Source: a virus. Taken from it: a stretch of 53,183 nt of DNA. Every line of letters begins with the position of its first letter. The first letter of the stretch is position 1. Position numbers and translations under genes: made by a program. Positions 40,598 to 48,439 of this stretch are shown here, piece by piece. The notes under the pieces were generated by a model. It was not told the DNA's origin. It saw only the letters and a list, made by a program, of their open reading frames with translations, and did no database searches. Where the stretch lies: the IMG/VR virus record IMGVR_UViG_3300017917_003089, positions 1-53,183 of that record; one strand, written 5' to 3'.

Positions 40598-41344
40598 ATG
40601 ACAACCACCACTACCACCGTTCAAGACAGAGTTCGTTACTATCAAGGTCAAAACCGTTTTATTTTAAAAATGAAAGATTCTCTCAATAAATGTGGTCAAT
40701 TGACGACAAGACAACTTGAAGCGTCCGAAAAATGTTTAAACTCGGAAGTTAAAAAGGTTGACATGGAAAATATTCCTGAAGATATAAAACGTATTATTGA
40801 ATATAAAGGTGAGAATACTTTTGTTAAAGATATCATCACTAAATTTAATAAATACGGTACTCTAACCTCTAAACAAATTGATGCATCTGTTAAGCAAATT
40901 CAAAAAGAGGAAGATAAAGAAAAGACTATCCGTATGAACTGGCCAACCGAGGGAGAAACCATTTTGATTGGTCGTAAGATTGGTCAACAACTGAAAAAAC
41001 AATATGGTTTGGAGTTTAATCCAACCCTTATTGATATTACTCGGTTGAAAGCGGTTTCTCTCAAAGCGGTTCAATTTATGGGTAAAATGACGGTTAAACG
41101 TGGTAAAGTGTGTATGTGTTGTAATAAAACTCTTACCGATGAGTTTTCTATGTTAACTAATATGGGTAAGATATGTGCTGGACATATGAAAGTTGAATAT
41201 ATTACCGATTCATCTCAAGCGGATGTATTCCGTGAAAGATACCTAAAACGTGTTGAAGAGATTGGTGAGATGGAATTCTGGGTTCCCAAATCTCAAATTA
41301 AGAAATGGGATGGTGCGACAGAAGCAATTATGAGAGCAATGTAA
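40598..41344 (+). CDS. Repeat-containing zinc-finger-like protein, 248 aa
   Basis: Two similar helical units lie near residues 19-48 and 70-99 (for example DSLNKCGQLTTRQLEAS versus TKFNKYGTLTSKQIDAS), pointing to internal duplication. A later CMCCNKTLTDEF...CAGH cluster (about 175-195) can bind zinc. Codon use and a strong host-type promoter suggest high expression. Nucleic-acid binding is plausible. A terminator follows. Confidence 0.7.
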   Translation: MTTTTTTVQDRVRYYQGQNRFILKMKDSLNKCGQLTTRQLEASEKCLNSEVKKVDMENIPEDIKRIIEYKGENTFVKDIITKFNKYGTLTSKQIDASVKQIQKEEDKEKTIRMNWPTEGETILIGRKIGQQLKKQYGLEFNPTLIDITRLKAVSLKAVQFMGKMTVKRGKVCMCCNKTLTDEFSMLTNMGKICAGHMKVEYITDSSQADVFRERYLKRVEEIGEMEFWVPKSQIKKWDGATEAIMRAM

Positions 41345-41350
41345 AAAATA

Positions 41351-41386
41351 AATCCCCAAGATTGATTGAAAGTCTTGGGGATTTTT
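41351..41386 (+). terminator. Terminator upstream of lipoprotein gene
   Basis: AATCCCCAAGA (41351-41361) pairs with TCTTGGGGATT (41373-41383) over 11 bp, followed by a T-rich tail. Confidence 0.88.
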
Positions 41387-41413
41387 AATATTTTTGTAAA
41401 ACAAATTAAAAAC

Positions 41414-41668
41414 ATGAAAAAAATACTCGTCGCGATTATCGCATTAACATTTGCAAGTTGTACAAGGAATCAAATGGCAAGACAATTTGGTGGCTCAGAA
41501 ACTATTGAATTAAAACCTGGAGAAAGACTTGTAAATCTAACTTGGAAAGAAACAAATTTGTGGATTTTGACAAAACAAGATACTACTAAACCAACCACAT
41601 ATTCCTTCAAGGAGAAATCCTCTTTTGGTATTGCTGAAGGTCAAGTTACAATTATTGAAACTAAATAA
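41414..41668 (+). CDS. Small lipoprotein
   Basis: 84 residues from ATG 41414. The signal sequence MKKILVAIIALTFASC ends in a lipobox-like FASC, so Cys16 should carry lipid. The mature part has a beta-rich pattern (ELKPGERLVNLTWKETNLWI). Small lipoproteins of this type recur in Bacteroidetes phages with unknown function; superinfection exclusion is one possibility. It starts 10 nt upstream of the NAD/ADP-ribose island and may share its transcript. Confidence 0.7.
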   Translation: MKKILVAIIALTFASCTRNQMARQFGGSETIELKPGERLVNLTWKETNLWILTKQDTTKPTTYSFKEKSSFGIAEGQVTIIETK

Positions 41669-41678
41669 ATTAAATTAT

Positions 41679-43214
41679 ATGAATCCACTATTAATGACTG
41701 ATGGGTACAAAACAGGCCATCACCAACAATATCCTAAAGGAACTACATTAGTATATTCAAACTTCACACCAAGAAGTAATAAATACGCACCTAAAGGATG
41801 TGATAAAGTAGTATCATTTGGTCAACAAATGATTATGAAACAAATTCACGAAGCGTTCAGAGATGAGTTCTTCTCTCGTCCTAAAGACGAGGTTTGTGGT
41901 GAAATGAAAAGTGAGCTTTCCCTCTATCTCAATACCGATTATGATGTAACTCACTTCGAGAAACTTCATGACTTGGGTTATTTACCAATCGCAGTTAAAG
42001 CGATTGAAGAAGGTACATTGGTTCCCATTAAGGTTCCTGTCCTTACAATCTATAACACTCACCCTGATTTCTATTGGGTAACAAACTATTTGGAAACTAT
42101 TATTTCAAATCTATTGTGGAAACCTATGACATCTGCAACAATTGCTCATACATACCGCAAGGTATTGACTAAATGGCAAGAAAAAACAGATGAGGAAAGG
42201 TCTTGGTTTATTGATTGGCAAGGACATGACTTTTCTATGAGAGGTATGGATAGTGTTGAGGCAACTATTGCTAGTGGATTGGGGCATCTTACATCATTTA
42301 GTGGGACTGATAGCTTACCTGCAATTGGCGGGGCAAGAAAGTTCTATGGTGAGGAAGGATTTGTTGGTGGTAGTGTTAATGCGACCGAACATAGTGTAAT
42401 GTGTGCTGGCGGTAAGGAAGATGAGATTGGTACATTCAGAAGATTATTAGAAACATATCCAACTGGTATCTTATCAGTTGTGTCAGATACTTGGGACTTA
42501 TGGAAGGTTTGTACTGAACACGTTGTTACGTTGAAAGATGAAATCATGGCTCGTGATGGTAAATTAGTTATTCGTCCTGATTCAGGTGACCCTGTTGATA
42601 TTCTTTGTGGTATTAATTCAAGACCATTATGGACTGATTCTGATGTAGAATCTAAAAAATCTGAACATCCTTCATATAAAGGTGTAATTGAATTACTTTG
42701 GGATGTATTCGGTGGAACTATTAACGAACAAGGATACAAAGTACTTGACCCGCACATTGGAGCAATTTATGGAGATTCAATTACAATCGATAGGGCCGAT
42801 GAGATTTGTAAGAGATTGGCAGAGAAAGGATTCGCATCAACAAACGTAGTTCTTGGTATCGGTTCATTTACATATCAATACAATACTCGTGATACATTTG
42901 GATTTGCTATGAAAGCAACCTATGTTGAATTAACACAAACAATTGGTGATAGTGGAATTGGAGAGACAGGTCTGATGGACAGGAAAGAAACGATAGGTAG
43001 AGAAATCTTCAAAGACCCAATTACAGATGATGGTACAAAGAAATCTGCAACTGGTTTATTATATGTTGGTAAAGGTGAAAAAAGTGGTGAATTGAAATTG
43101 TTTGACAAAGTTACTTGGGAAACCGAGGCAAAAGGACAATTACAAACCATTTACAAGGACGGTATGTTCTACAATCCAACAACATTAACTGAAATTCGTA
43201 ATCGTTTAAAATAA
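41679..43214 (+). CDS. nadV: NAMPT-like nicotinamide transferase (NadV / Namat-type)
   Basis: 511 residues. Motifs of nicotinamide phosphoribosyltransferase are present: MTDGYKTGHHQQYPKGT at the start, FSGTDSLPAIGGARKFYG, catalytic His near residue 238 in NATEHSVMCAGG, VIRPDSGDP and GDSITIDRADEI. NAMPT joins nicotinamide to PRPP. In the phage NARP1 pathway a homologue (Namat) instead joins nicotinamide to ADP-ribose pyrophosphate, making NAD+. The PRPP-synthetase-like gene follows after 5 nt, the gene pair expected for that pathway. Which substrate is used cannot be told from sequence. Confidence 0.9.
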   Translation: MNPLLMTDGYKTGHHQQYPKGTTLVYSNFTPRSNKYAPKGCDKVVSFGQQMIMKQIHEAFRDEFFSRPKDEVCGEMKSELSLYLNTDYDVTHFEKLHDLGYLPIAVKAIEEGTLVPIKVPVLTIYNTHPDFYWVTNYLETIISNLLWKPMTSATIAHTYRKVLTKWQEKTDEERSWFIDWQGHDFSMRGMDSVEATIASGLGHLTSFSGTDSLPAIGGARKFYGEEGFVGGSVNATEHSVMCAGGKEDEIGTFRRLLETYPTGILSVVSDTWDLWKVCTEHVVTLKDEIMARDGKLVIRPDSGDPVDILCGINSRPLWTDSDVESKKSEHPSYKGVIELLWDVFGGTINEQGYKVLDPHIGAIYGDSITIDRADEICKRLAEKGFASTNVVLGIGSFTYQYNTRDTFGFAMKATYVELTQTIGDSGIGETGLMDRKETIGREIFKDPITDDGTKKSATGLLYVGKGEKSGELKLFDKVTWETEAKGQLQTIYKDGMFYNPTTLTEIRNRLK

Positions 43215-43219
43215 TAAAA

Positions 43220-44095
43220 ATGACAACATTAAATTTAGCCTATCAAGAAAATAGTCAAATAAATTATACGGTATCGAAGTTTCCTGACGGACAACAATCG
43301 GTTACCATAATGAATTGGGTTTTTAAGAATGAAGAAGTTCTTATTAAATCACGATTAAATTCCTTCAAAGATTTAGAGTTGATTATATGTGCAACTCAAT
43401 GTTTAAGAGAGATGGGAGTTAAAGATATTTCACTTTATATCCCATACTGTATAGGTGGAAGAAGCGATAGAAAGTTTGTTGAAGGTGGTGTTAACTATAT
43501 TAAAAAAGTAATTGCCCCTATCATAAACTCACAAGACTATAGTCAAGTTACAATTCTTGACCCACATTCCGATGTGTTGGAGGCGTGTATTAATAACTTC
43601 AAGAAAAAAGATAACACAGAACTTGTTAAATTTGCTCTGACGAAGATAGACAATAAGAACGGAGCTCAGGAAAGAACAATGATTGTATCACCCGATGCGG
43701 GCGCAATGAAAAAGATTTATGATATTGCGAAAACATTTAAAATTAATAATGTTGTTACTGCAGGTAAGGTAAGAGATATCGTCACAGGTAACATTCTCAG
43801 AACTGAATTGCCAACAATGGATTTAGTTGATGTTGAACAGATTGTTATCATTGATGATATTTGCGATGGGGGAAGAACATTTATTGAACTTGCCAAAGAA
43901 ATTAAGAAACAAACAGATAAACCAATCTATTTGATTGTCACCCACGGTATTTTCAGCGGTGGAGTTGAAAAACTTAGTGATGAGTTAGATGGCATCTATT
44001 GTACCAACAGTATTAAAGATGTCCAAAAAGAAACTGTCAAAGTTCAAAGTAGACAGAATGACTCTGAATTTGTAAAACAATTAAATGTATTCTAA
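43220..44095 (+). CDS. PRPP-synthetase-like kinase (Prs / Adps-type)
   Basis: 291 residues with PRPP-synthetase motifs: FPDGQ, PYCIGGRSDRKF (where cellular enzymes have PYARQDR), LDPHSD and the PRPP-loop IIDDICDGGRTFIELAKE near 213. The family moves pyrophosphate from ATP to a ribose 5-phosphate. In NARP1 the homologue Adps acts on ADP-ribose. The altered GRSDRKF segment may reflect a changed substrate. It overlaps the macro-domain gene by one base, tying all three genes together. Confidence 0.88.
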   Translation: MTTLNLAYQENSQINYTVSKFPDGQQSVTIMNWVFKNEEVLIKSRLNSFKDLELIICATQCLREMGVKDISLYIPYCIGGRSDRKFVEGGVNYIKKVIAPIINSQDYSQVTILDPHSDVLEACINNFKKKDNTELVKFALTKIDNKNGAQERTMIVSPDAGAMKKIYDIAKTFKINNVVTAGKVRDIVTGNILRTELPTMDLVDVEQIVIIDDICDGGRTFIELAKEIKKQTDKPIYLIVTHGIFSGGVEKLSDELDGIYCTNSIKDVQKETVKVQSRQNDSEFVKQLNVF

Positions 44096-44613
44096 TGTAC
44101 CAAGAAATTGAAGGTAATTTAATTACATTGGCGAAGGAAGGTAAGTTTAATGTTATTACCCACGGTTGTAATTGCCTATCAAATATGGGGGCGGGAATTG
44201 CACCTCAGATAGCTAAAGAATTCGGGTGTGATGAATTCAAAATGGAAAAACTCGGACCAACCATAGATAAGCTAGGGTGTATTGATTACGAAACGCTCTA
44301 TTGGGAGGACGACAAACGATGGACCCAATACCCTGACGAGAATGGTAAGTGGGCGACGATTAAATTAACAGTTGTTAATTCTTACACTCAATACAAATAT
44401 GGTAGGAATCATTCTGATGGGGTTAACAGACCTTTGGACTACGAAGCCCTAACACTTTGTATGAGGAAGATTAATGAAACCTTCAAAGGGAAACACATCG
44501 GACTTCCCAAGATTGGTGCAGGTCTTGCGGGTGGCGATTGGAATCAAATCAAACAAATCATTCAAACAGAATTAAAAGATTGTAATATTACGGTAGTAAT
44601 CTTCAAACCATAA
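44095..44613 (+). CDS. Macro domain protein (ADP-ribose binding/hydrolysis)
   Basis: 172 residues forming one macro domain. The ligand loops are FNVITHGCNCLSNMGAGIAP near residue 20 and IGLPKIGAGLAGGDWNQI near 142. It is closest in pattern to the Poa1p/ADP-ribose-1''-phosphatase type. Macro domains bind or remove ADP-ribose from proteins, DNA or small molecules. Start shared with the Prs-like stop (TAATG). Next to NAD-synthesis genes it probably clears ADP-ribosyl products made by host defence. Confidence 0.88.
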   Translation: MYQEIEGNLITLAKEGKFNVITHGCNCLSNMGAGIAPQIAKEFGCDEFKMEKLGPTIDKLGCIDYETLYWEDDKRWTQYPDENGKWATIKLTVVNSYTQYKYGRNHSDGVNRPLDYEALTLCMRKINETFKGKHIGLPKIGAGLAGGDWNQIKQIIQTELKDCNITVVIFKP

Positions 44614-44616
44614 ATT

Positions 44617-44802
44617 ATGAAAAAATATAAAATAGATGTGTTGTTGTCGAGCGGAACCACTAGTTGGGCGGACACCTATACTCTGGAAAATGTTACAAGG
44701 TTCTTTGCGCATGAAGGTTATTATTACTTTGAAACTGAAGATGGATTAGGTCATTATTTTCCTATAAGTAAATCAATTGTTAGACAAATAAAAACAGATT
44801 AA
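44617..44802 (+). CDS. Hypothetical protein, 61 aa
   Basis: Small beta-rich protein (KIDVLLSSGTTSWADTYTLE then YYFETEDGLGHYFPIS). No family recognised. It sits between the macro-domain and NADAR genes with 3-nt and 0-nt gaps, so it is part of the same operon and may be functionally linked. Confidence 0.6.
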   Translation: MKKYKIDVLLSSGTTSWADTYTLENVTRFFAHEGYYYFETEDGLGHYFPISKSIVRQIKTD

Positions 44803-45276
44803 ATGAAAACAACTGACAAATATGTATTCTTTTGGAATGGTATCTATTCGCAATGGGCTTATAGTCCTTTTTTTGTGGATGGTAATCTTTACAACACAGC
44901 TGAAAAATATATGATGCACCAAAAGGCATTGTTCTTCGGTGATGAAGAGGTTGCCGCAAAGATAATGGCAACTGATAAACCTGACGAACAAAAGGCACTC
45001 GGAAGACAAGTTAAAGATTTTAATGCTGACAGATGGGCAAGAGTTTGTCTTGGTATTGTTTACAAAGGAAACCTTGCCAAGTTCACCCAAAATGAAGAAA
45101 TGAAAAAAGAATTAATGGAGACAGGTGATAGAATTCTTGTTGAAGCTTCACCATACGACCAAATTTGGGGAATTGGTATGGGAGAAAACGAAGAAGGTAT
45201 TGAAGACCCGATGAATTGGAAGGGGCAGAATCTTCTTGGTTGGGCAATCATGATGGTTAGACAACATTTAAAATAA
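44803..45276 (+). CDS. NADAR family protein (RibA/YbiA-like)
   Basis: 157 residues with the NADAR (DUF1768) pattern: FFWNGIYSQWAYSPFFVDG, YNTAEKYMMHQKALFFGD, DRWARVCLGIVYKGNLAKF and the C-terminal DQIWGIGMGENE...NLLGWAIMMVR. The family comprises N-glycosidases acting on riboflavin intermediates and, in some cases, on ADP-ribosylated guanine in DNA, reversing DarT-type toxins. Its neighbours make the ADP-ribose role the more likely one here. Confidence 0.88.
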   Translation: MKTTDKYVFFWNGIYSQWAYSPFFVDGNLYNTAEKYMMHQKALFFGDEEVAAKIMATDKPDEQKALGRQVKDFNADRWARVCLGIVYKGNLAKFTQNEEMKKELMETGDRILVEASPYDQIWGIGMGENEEGIEDPMNWKGQNLLGWAIMMVRQHLK

Positions 45277-45281
45277 AACAT

Positions 45282-45761
45282 ATGATTTATACACCACCTA
45301 ATAATATTGCGGTTAGAGATAACCACAAACCAAGTGTATTCTTGGCAGGGTCAATCGAAATGGGCACCGCTGAACCGTGGCAGGACGATGCAGGTAATCA
45401 ACTTTCGGAAGTCGGTTATAATGTTTTCAATCCAAGAAGAGCTGATTGGGATAGTTCTTGGACTCAGGAGATAACCAATCCACAATTCTATCAACAAGTT
45501 AATTGGGAGTTAAATGCTCTTGAAATTGCGGACCATATCATCATGTATTTTGACCCAAACACTAAGTCACCAATATCCCTACTTGAGTTAGGATTGTTCG
45601 CTCGTAAAGGTAATCTATTAGTCATTTGCCCTGAAGGTTTTTGGAGGAAAGGTAATGTTGATATTGTTTGTGACAAATATGGAGTAAGAATGTTTGAGGA
45701 TTTACAAAGCGCTATAAATTATCTTCACGGATTAATTGCAAGAAAATATTTGAAAGATTAA
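45282..45761 (+). CDS. Nucleoside 2-deoxyribosyltransferase-like protein
   Basis: 159 residues. The fold signature is SVFLAGSIEMGTAEPWQDD at the N-terminus and SPISLLELGLFARKGN near residue 90, with the Glu expected as catalytic nucleophile. Family members swap bases on deoxynucleosides; relatives hydrolyse N-glycosidic bonds. At the end of the NAD/ADP-ribose operon it may act on a related N-glycoside. The substrate is unknown. Confidence 0.8.
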   Translation: MIYTPPNNIAVRDNHKPSVFLAGSIEMGTAEPWQDDAGNQLSEVGYNVFNPRRADWDSSWTQEITNPQFYQQVNWELNALEIADHIIMYFDPNTKSPISLLELGLFARKGNLLVICPEGFWRKGNVDIVCDKYGVRMFEDLQSAINYLHGLIARKYLKD

Positions 45762-45796
45762 ATTATTTTTTGTATCTTTAATTAAAATTAAAAATT

Positions 45797-45844
45797 ATGA
45801 AAAATGGTAATTTAGTTGAGTGGGTAGTTCAACAAGACAATTAA
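45797..45844 (+). pseudogene. Truncated gene start before homing endonuclease
   Basis: A promoter-like TTTGTATCTTTA (about 45771-45782) and an AT-rich leader precede ATG 45797, which opens only 15 codons (MKNGNLVEWVVQQDN) before a stop at 45842-45844. That stop lies at the very end of the minus-strand GIY-YIG gene, overlapping its stop codon. This looks like the 5' stub of a gene broken by insertion of the endonuclease. The original product is unknown. Confidence 0.5.
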
Positions 45845-46470
45845 ATATTTTTCCAAGTAATTCTTTTAATTATTTTCCAAATACAAGGGGGATTAACCTT
45901 ATATTTTAGTGATAATTCTTTACATGTTATACCTTCACAGTATTCAATTCTAATTTGTTTTACTATTAATTCTGTTAGTTTGGAATTACTATTATTTTCA
46001 CCTTGGCGTCTTATTTTGAATTTTTCTATGGTGGATTTTGAATGTTTAATCCCCTCACGATTTATAGACATTTTTTCTTTACTAAGTTTTGTGTGTTTTT
46101 TTCCGAACATCGGGTTTTTTTCTCCTGACACATCATGGTGGTTTTGGGATATTTTTAATTTATGTTCATTTGTTAATTTTTTACCTAAGAAAAAATCATT
46201 AGTTGAACCTCCATCACCACCTTTAGTGATATTATAGCCAACATTTCTATCGGTTGAGTTATAGTAATTTATCCAAAATTTTTCTCTTTCTTTTAATTTA
46301 AATTTACAATCACAATATTCTATAATTTCTCTGATGAAATTATCTTTACCGTATTTTTTTATGGATTGTTTCAATATTTTTCCTGACCCTAAATATACTT
46401 TAGATTCTCTAACTAATTTACCTATGTAAATTTTACCATTAATTTTATTTGTTGTTTTATAAATGAACAT
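45841..46470 (-). CDS. GIY-YIG homing endonuclease
   Basis: 209 residues. The nuclease domain begins FIYKTTNKINGKIYIGKLV (GIY-YIG replaced by FIYK...KIYIGK) with the later KYGKDNF and EREKFWINYYN. NUMOD3-type repeats follow (GEKNPMFGKKHTKLSKEKMS), then a C-terminal helix-turn-helix (CKELSLKYKVNPPCIWKIIK). It is free-standing, on the strand opposite its neighbours, and probably interrupts the gene starting at 45797. Such genes spread by cutting lacking alleles. Confidence 0.88.
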   Translation of the reverse strand: MFIYKTTNKINGKIYIGKLVRESKVYLGSGKILKQSIKKYGKDNFIREIIEYCDCKFKLKEREKFWINYYNSTDRNVGYNITKGGDGGSTNDFFLGKKLTNEHKLKISQNHHDVSGEKNPMFGKKHTKLSKEKMSINREGIKHSKSTIEKFKIRRQGENNSNSKLTELIVKQIRIEYCEGITCKELSLKYKVNPPCIWKIIKRITWKNI

Positions 46471-46588
46471 AGTTAAACATGACTTAATAGAAGATTTATA
46501 TGTTATAAATATATTGAAAATTCTAAAAATTTATTTTTTTTCATCATTAAAATCCTTATCTTTATACTTTAATTAAAAATTACACAGA

Positions 46589-47140
46589 ATGGATAGTAAT
46601 TTAATGTCGTTAGAATCTGATATGTCGAACTACAATAAGGTTAAAGCAATTGTAGTTGGTAGAATTTGTAGCGAAGGGTATATGACACAAGATGAGGGTA
46701 ATGAGTTTATCGAAAGGAATCAAGTTTTGGTCTATAAGGGTAATTGGTTTTCTAAATGGTTTGAAAAAAATGTTTCAATAGAAAAAGGAGATAAGGAAAA
46801 ATACTACATTAGAGTAATTTCTATGAGTGATAAAGACCCCGACCTTGAAGATTCTGCAATGAGAAATCGTAGACTCAAGGCGGGAGTGTATCGGAATGTC
46901 TTTAAAAAGTTACTTACTAAAACATTCTCTGAGATAATGAATAAGAAGGAGCTTGATTTTAACGAAGTTGTATTTTACTACACAGATGACGAACTACTCG
47001 ACTGCATGAACATTATTTTCAAAGATCAGGAAATGATGGACAAATATAAGAAAGATTATCAAAACTTTTTAAATGAGGCTAATGATATTGCCAAAACAAT
47101 AGGTTTTAAAAATGGAACACAATTAACAATAGAAGATTAA
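46589..47140 (+). CDS. Hypothetical protein, 183 aa
   Basis: Soluble helical protein with basic and acidic patches, such as YNKVKAIVVGRICSEGYMTQ and KGNWFSKWFEKNV. The upstream sequence holds TATCTTTA near 46557. It resembles no family I know. It begins a small-gene operon extending to 48235. Confidence 0.65.
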   Translation: MDSNLMSLESDMSNYNKVKAIVVGRICSEGYMTQDEGNEFIERNQVLVYKGNWFSKWFEKNVSIEKGDKEKYYIRVISMSDKDPDLEDSAMRNRRLKAGVYRNVFKKLLTKTFSEIMNKKELDFNEVVFYYTDDELLDCMNIIFKDQEMMDKYKKDYQNFLNEANDIAKTIGFKNGTQLTIED

Positions 47141-47152
47141 AAAATAAATATT

Positions 47153-47353
47153 ATGGCACCCGAACTTAAACAAATGATCGAAGATGGCGTTATTAGTGAA
47201 ATTGAGATAATAAATTTCATTAGAACTCTGAAAAAATTATCTACGGATAATTTTATGGATAAAAAAAATGTCGATTTAGTTATAGAACATTTTGGAATGA
47301 AAAAGAAAAAAGGTTGGTTAAAAATTGAAAAGGGAGTTAAAGTAATGATATGA
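47153..47353 (+). CDS. Hypothetical protein, 66 aa
   Basis: Small helical protein with a basic C-terminal half (HFGMKKKKGWLKIEKGVKVM). It overlaps the next gene by 4 nt (ATGA). Function unknown. Confidence 0.6.
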   Translation: MAPELKQMIEDGVISEIEIINFIRTLKKLSTDNFMDKKNVDLVIEHFGMKKKKGWLKIEKGVKVMI

Positions 47354-47694
47354 ATAAAAGATTATCACCCAAAGAAACACATGAAAAAATGATTCAAGAT
47401 GTTCTTGATAATTTTGATTTTAAAAGATGTCGGAGGGCGATGATTGCACTTAATTGGACTTGGACACCTAATCCAACATCACCATCAATAGAAGAGCTTA
47501 AAATATCTGCACATAACAGATTAAGAAATGCAATAGATGGTATTTTAAATCGTAAAAATCATAACCACAATCAACCCTATTATGTTTCAAGTGGTGGATT
47601 AAAGGCAACTGCTTATATAAATAAATTCAAACAAATTGTATTTGTACAACTTGAATTTGTATTGACTGAATGGGAAAGTGATGGAGATTCTTAA
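47350..47694 (+). CDS. Conserved-looking phage protein, 114 aa
   Basis: The pattern DVLDNFDFKRCRRAMIALNW, then PSIEELKISAHNRLRNAIDG and YYVSSGGLKATAY, then a final strand, looks like a small family I have seen in phages and plasmids without assigned function. Start coupled to the preceding gene by ATGA. Confidence 0.65.
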   Translation: MNKRLSPKETHEKMIQDVLDNFDFKRCRRAMIALNWTWTPNPTSPSIEELKISAHNRLRNAIDGILNRKNHNHNQPYYVSSGGLKATAYINKFKQIVFVQLEFVLTEWESDGDS

Positions 47695-47700
47695 TGTAGG

Positions 47701-47763
47701 ATGAAACAAAAAAACCAATTATTATACTATAATTTAGATGGTGTGGTATTTGACTTTAAATAA
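47701..47763 (+). pseudogene. 5' fragment of a HAD-type phosphatase gene
   Basis: ATG 47701 opens only 20 codons: MKQKNQLLYYNLDGVVFDFK. The segment LLYYNLDGVVFDF matches the first motif of HAD-superfamily 5'-deoxynucleotidases (usually YxDxDGVxxDF), with the nucleophilic Asp replaced by Asn. The frame then stops and the rest is missing. This looks like a decayed remnant of a nucleotidase gene. Confidence 0.5.
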
Positions 47764-47794
47764 TTAAATTATTATCATTAAAAAAAAGAAAATT

Positions 47795-48235
47795 ATGACA
47801 ATCAAACAAGCGTTGAAATACAAAAACAAATTAGCATCAAAAATGAATGCTGAATTTACAAAAGCGTCCACCTACAATTCTATTGAAGAAGGATCAAATA
47901 GGGCTTATGATGTAAGAGAATCGATGGACAAATATCTTAAAATGTCTGCCGAATTAGTTGAACTTAAAACTAAAATTCATTTAGCAAATACAAAAGTATA
48001 TTCAAAGATATTCGAACTTTCTGAATTAAAGTCACAAATATCTAAAATACAATATATGGATTGTGGTGAAGGAAAACAATTAGATAGATATAGTAGAATG
48101 TCAGGAGAACCTCCTGTTATTAAAACAGCAATTATCGGTATTGTTGAACGAGATCAAATGGTTCAAGCTATTGAAGATAGAATTGAATTATTACAAGAAG
48201 AGTTGGATTTTCACAACGCAACAACAACTATATAA
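47795..48235 (+). CDS. Coiled-coil protein, 146 aa
   Basis: Helical, charged protein with a two-part pattern: an N-terminal ALKYKNKLASKMNAEFTKAS, then LVELKTKIHLANTKVYSKIF and ELSELKSQISKIQYMDCGEG, ending in a coiled coil. The layout resembles small DIP1984-like/DUF6847-like proteins of phages and bacteria, which have no assigned function. I am unsure of the family. Confidence 0.6.
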   Translation: MTIKQALKYKNKLASKMNAEFTKASTYNSIEEGSNRAYDVRESMDKYLKMSAELVELKTKIHLANTKVYSKIFELSELKSQISKIQYMDCGEGKQLDRYSRMSGEPPVIKTAIIGIVERDQMVQAIEDRIELLQEELDFHNATTTI

Positions 48236-48439
48236 GAACTTTGGGTTAAGTGTAAAAAAGGGATAATAAAATTTTTAACCATATTTGGTTAAACAACATT
48301 AATTATAAGAATGATGCACGATGAAGATTCGTATTCAACATTAAAACATCAAAAATTCAACACTCAACATTCTTTTTATTAAAACTCCTTGAAACTTTTT
48401 ATTTGAACTTTTTTCCTTAACCCTTTTATATTTATTGGT
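48236..48439. other. Intergenic region with hairpin and A/T-rich repeats
   Basis: 204 nt. TTAACCATATTTGGTTAA (48279-48296) is an imperfect palindrome. A short stretch (about 48341-48372) repeats CAACATT/CAACACT-like words. The end carries a TATTTAT box (48429-48435) 4 nt before ATG 48440. I see no gene longer than about 23 codons. Confidence 0.4.

Noticed and set aside
45491-45676. Minus-strand frame opposite the deoxyribosyltransferase-like gene
   Set aside because: Antisense shadow; the plus frame has clear family motifs.
48341-48372. Iteron-like replication origin
   Set aside because: The repeated CAACA words are short, irregular and few in an AT-rich gap; no initiator gene is nearby.
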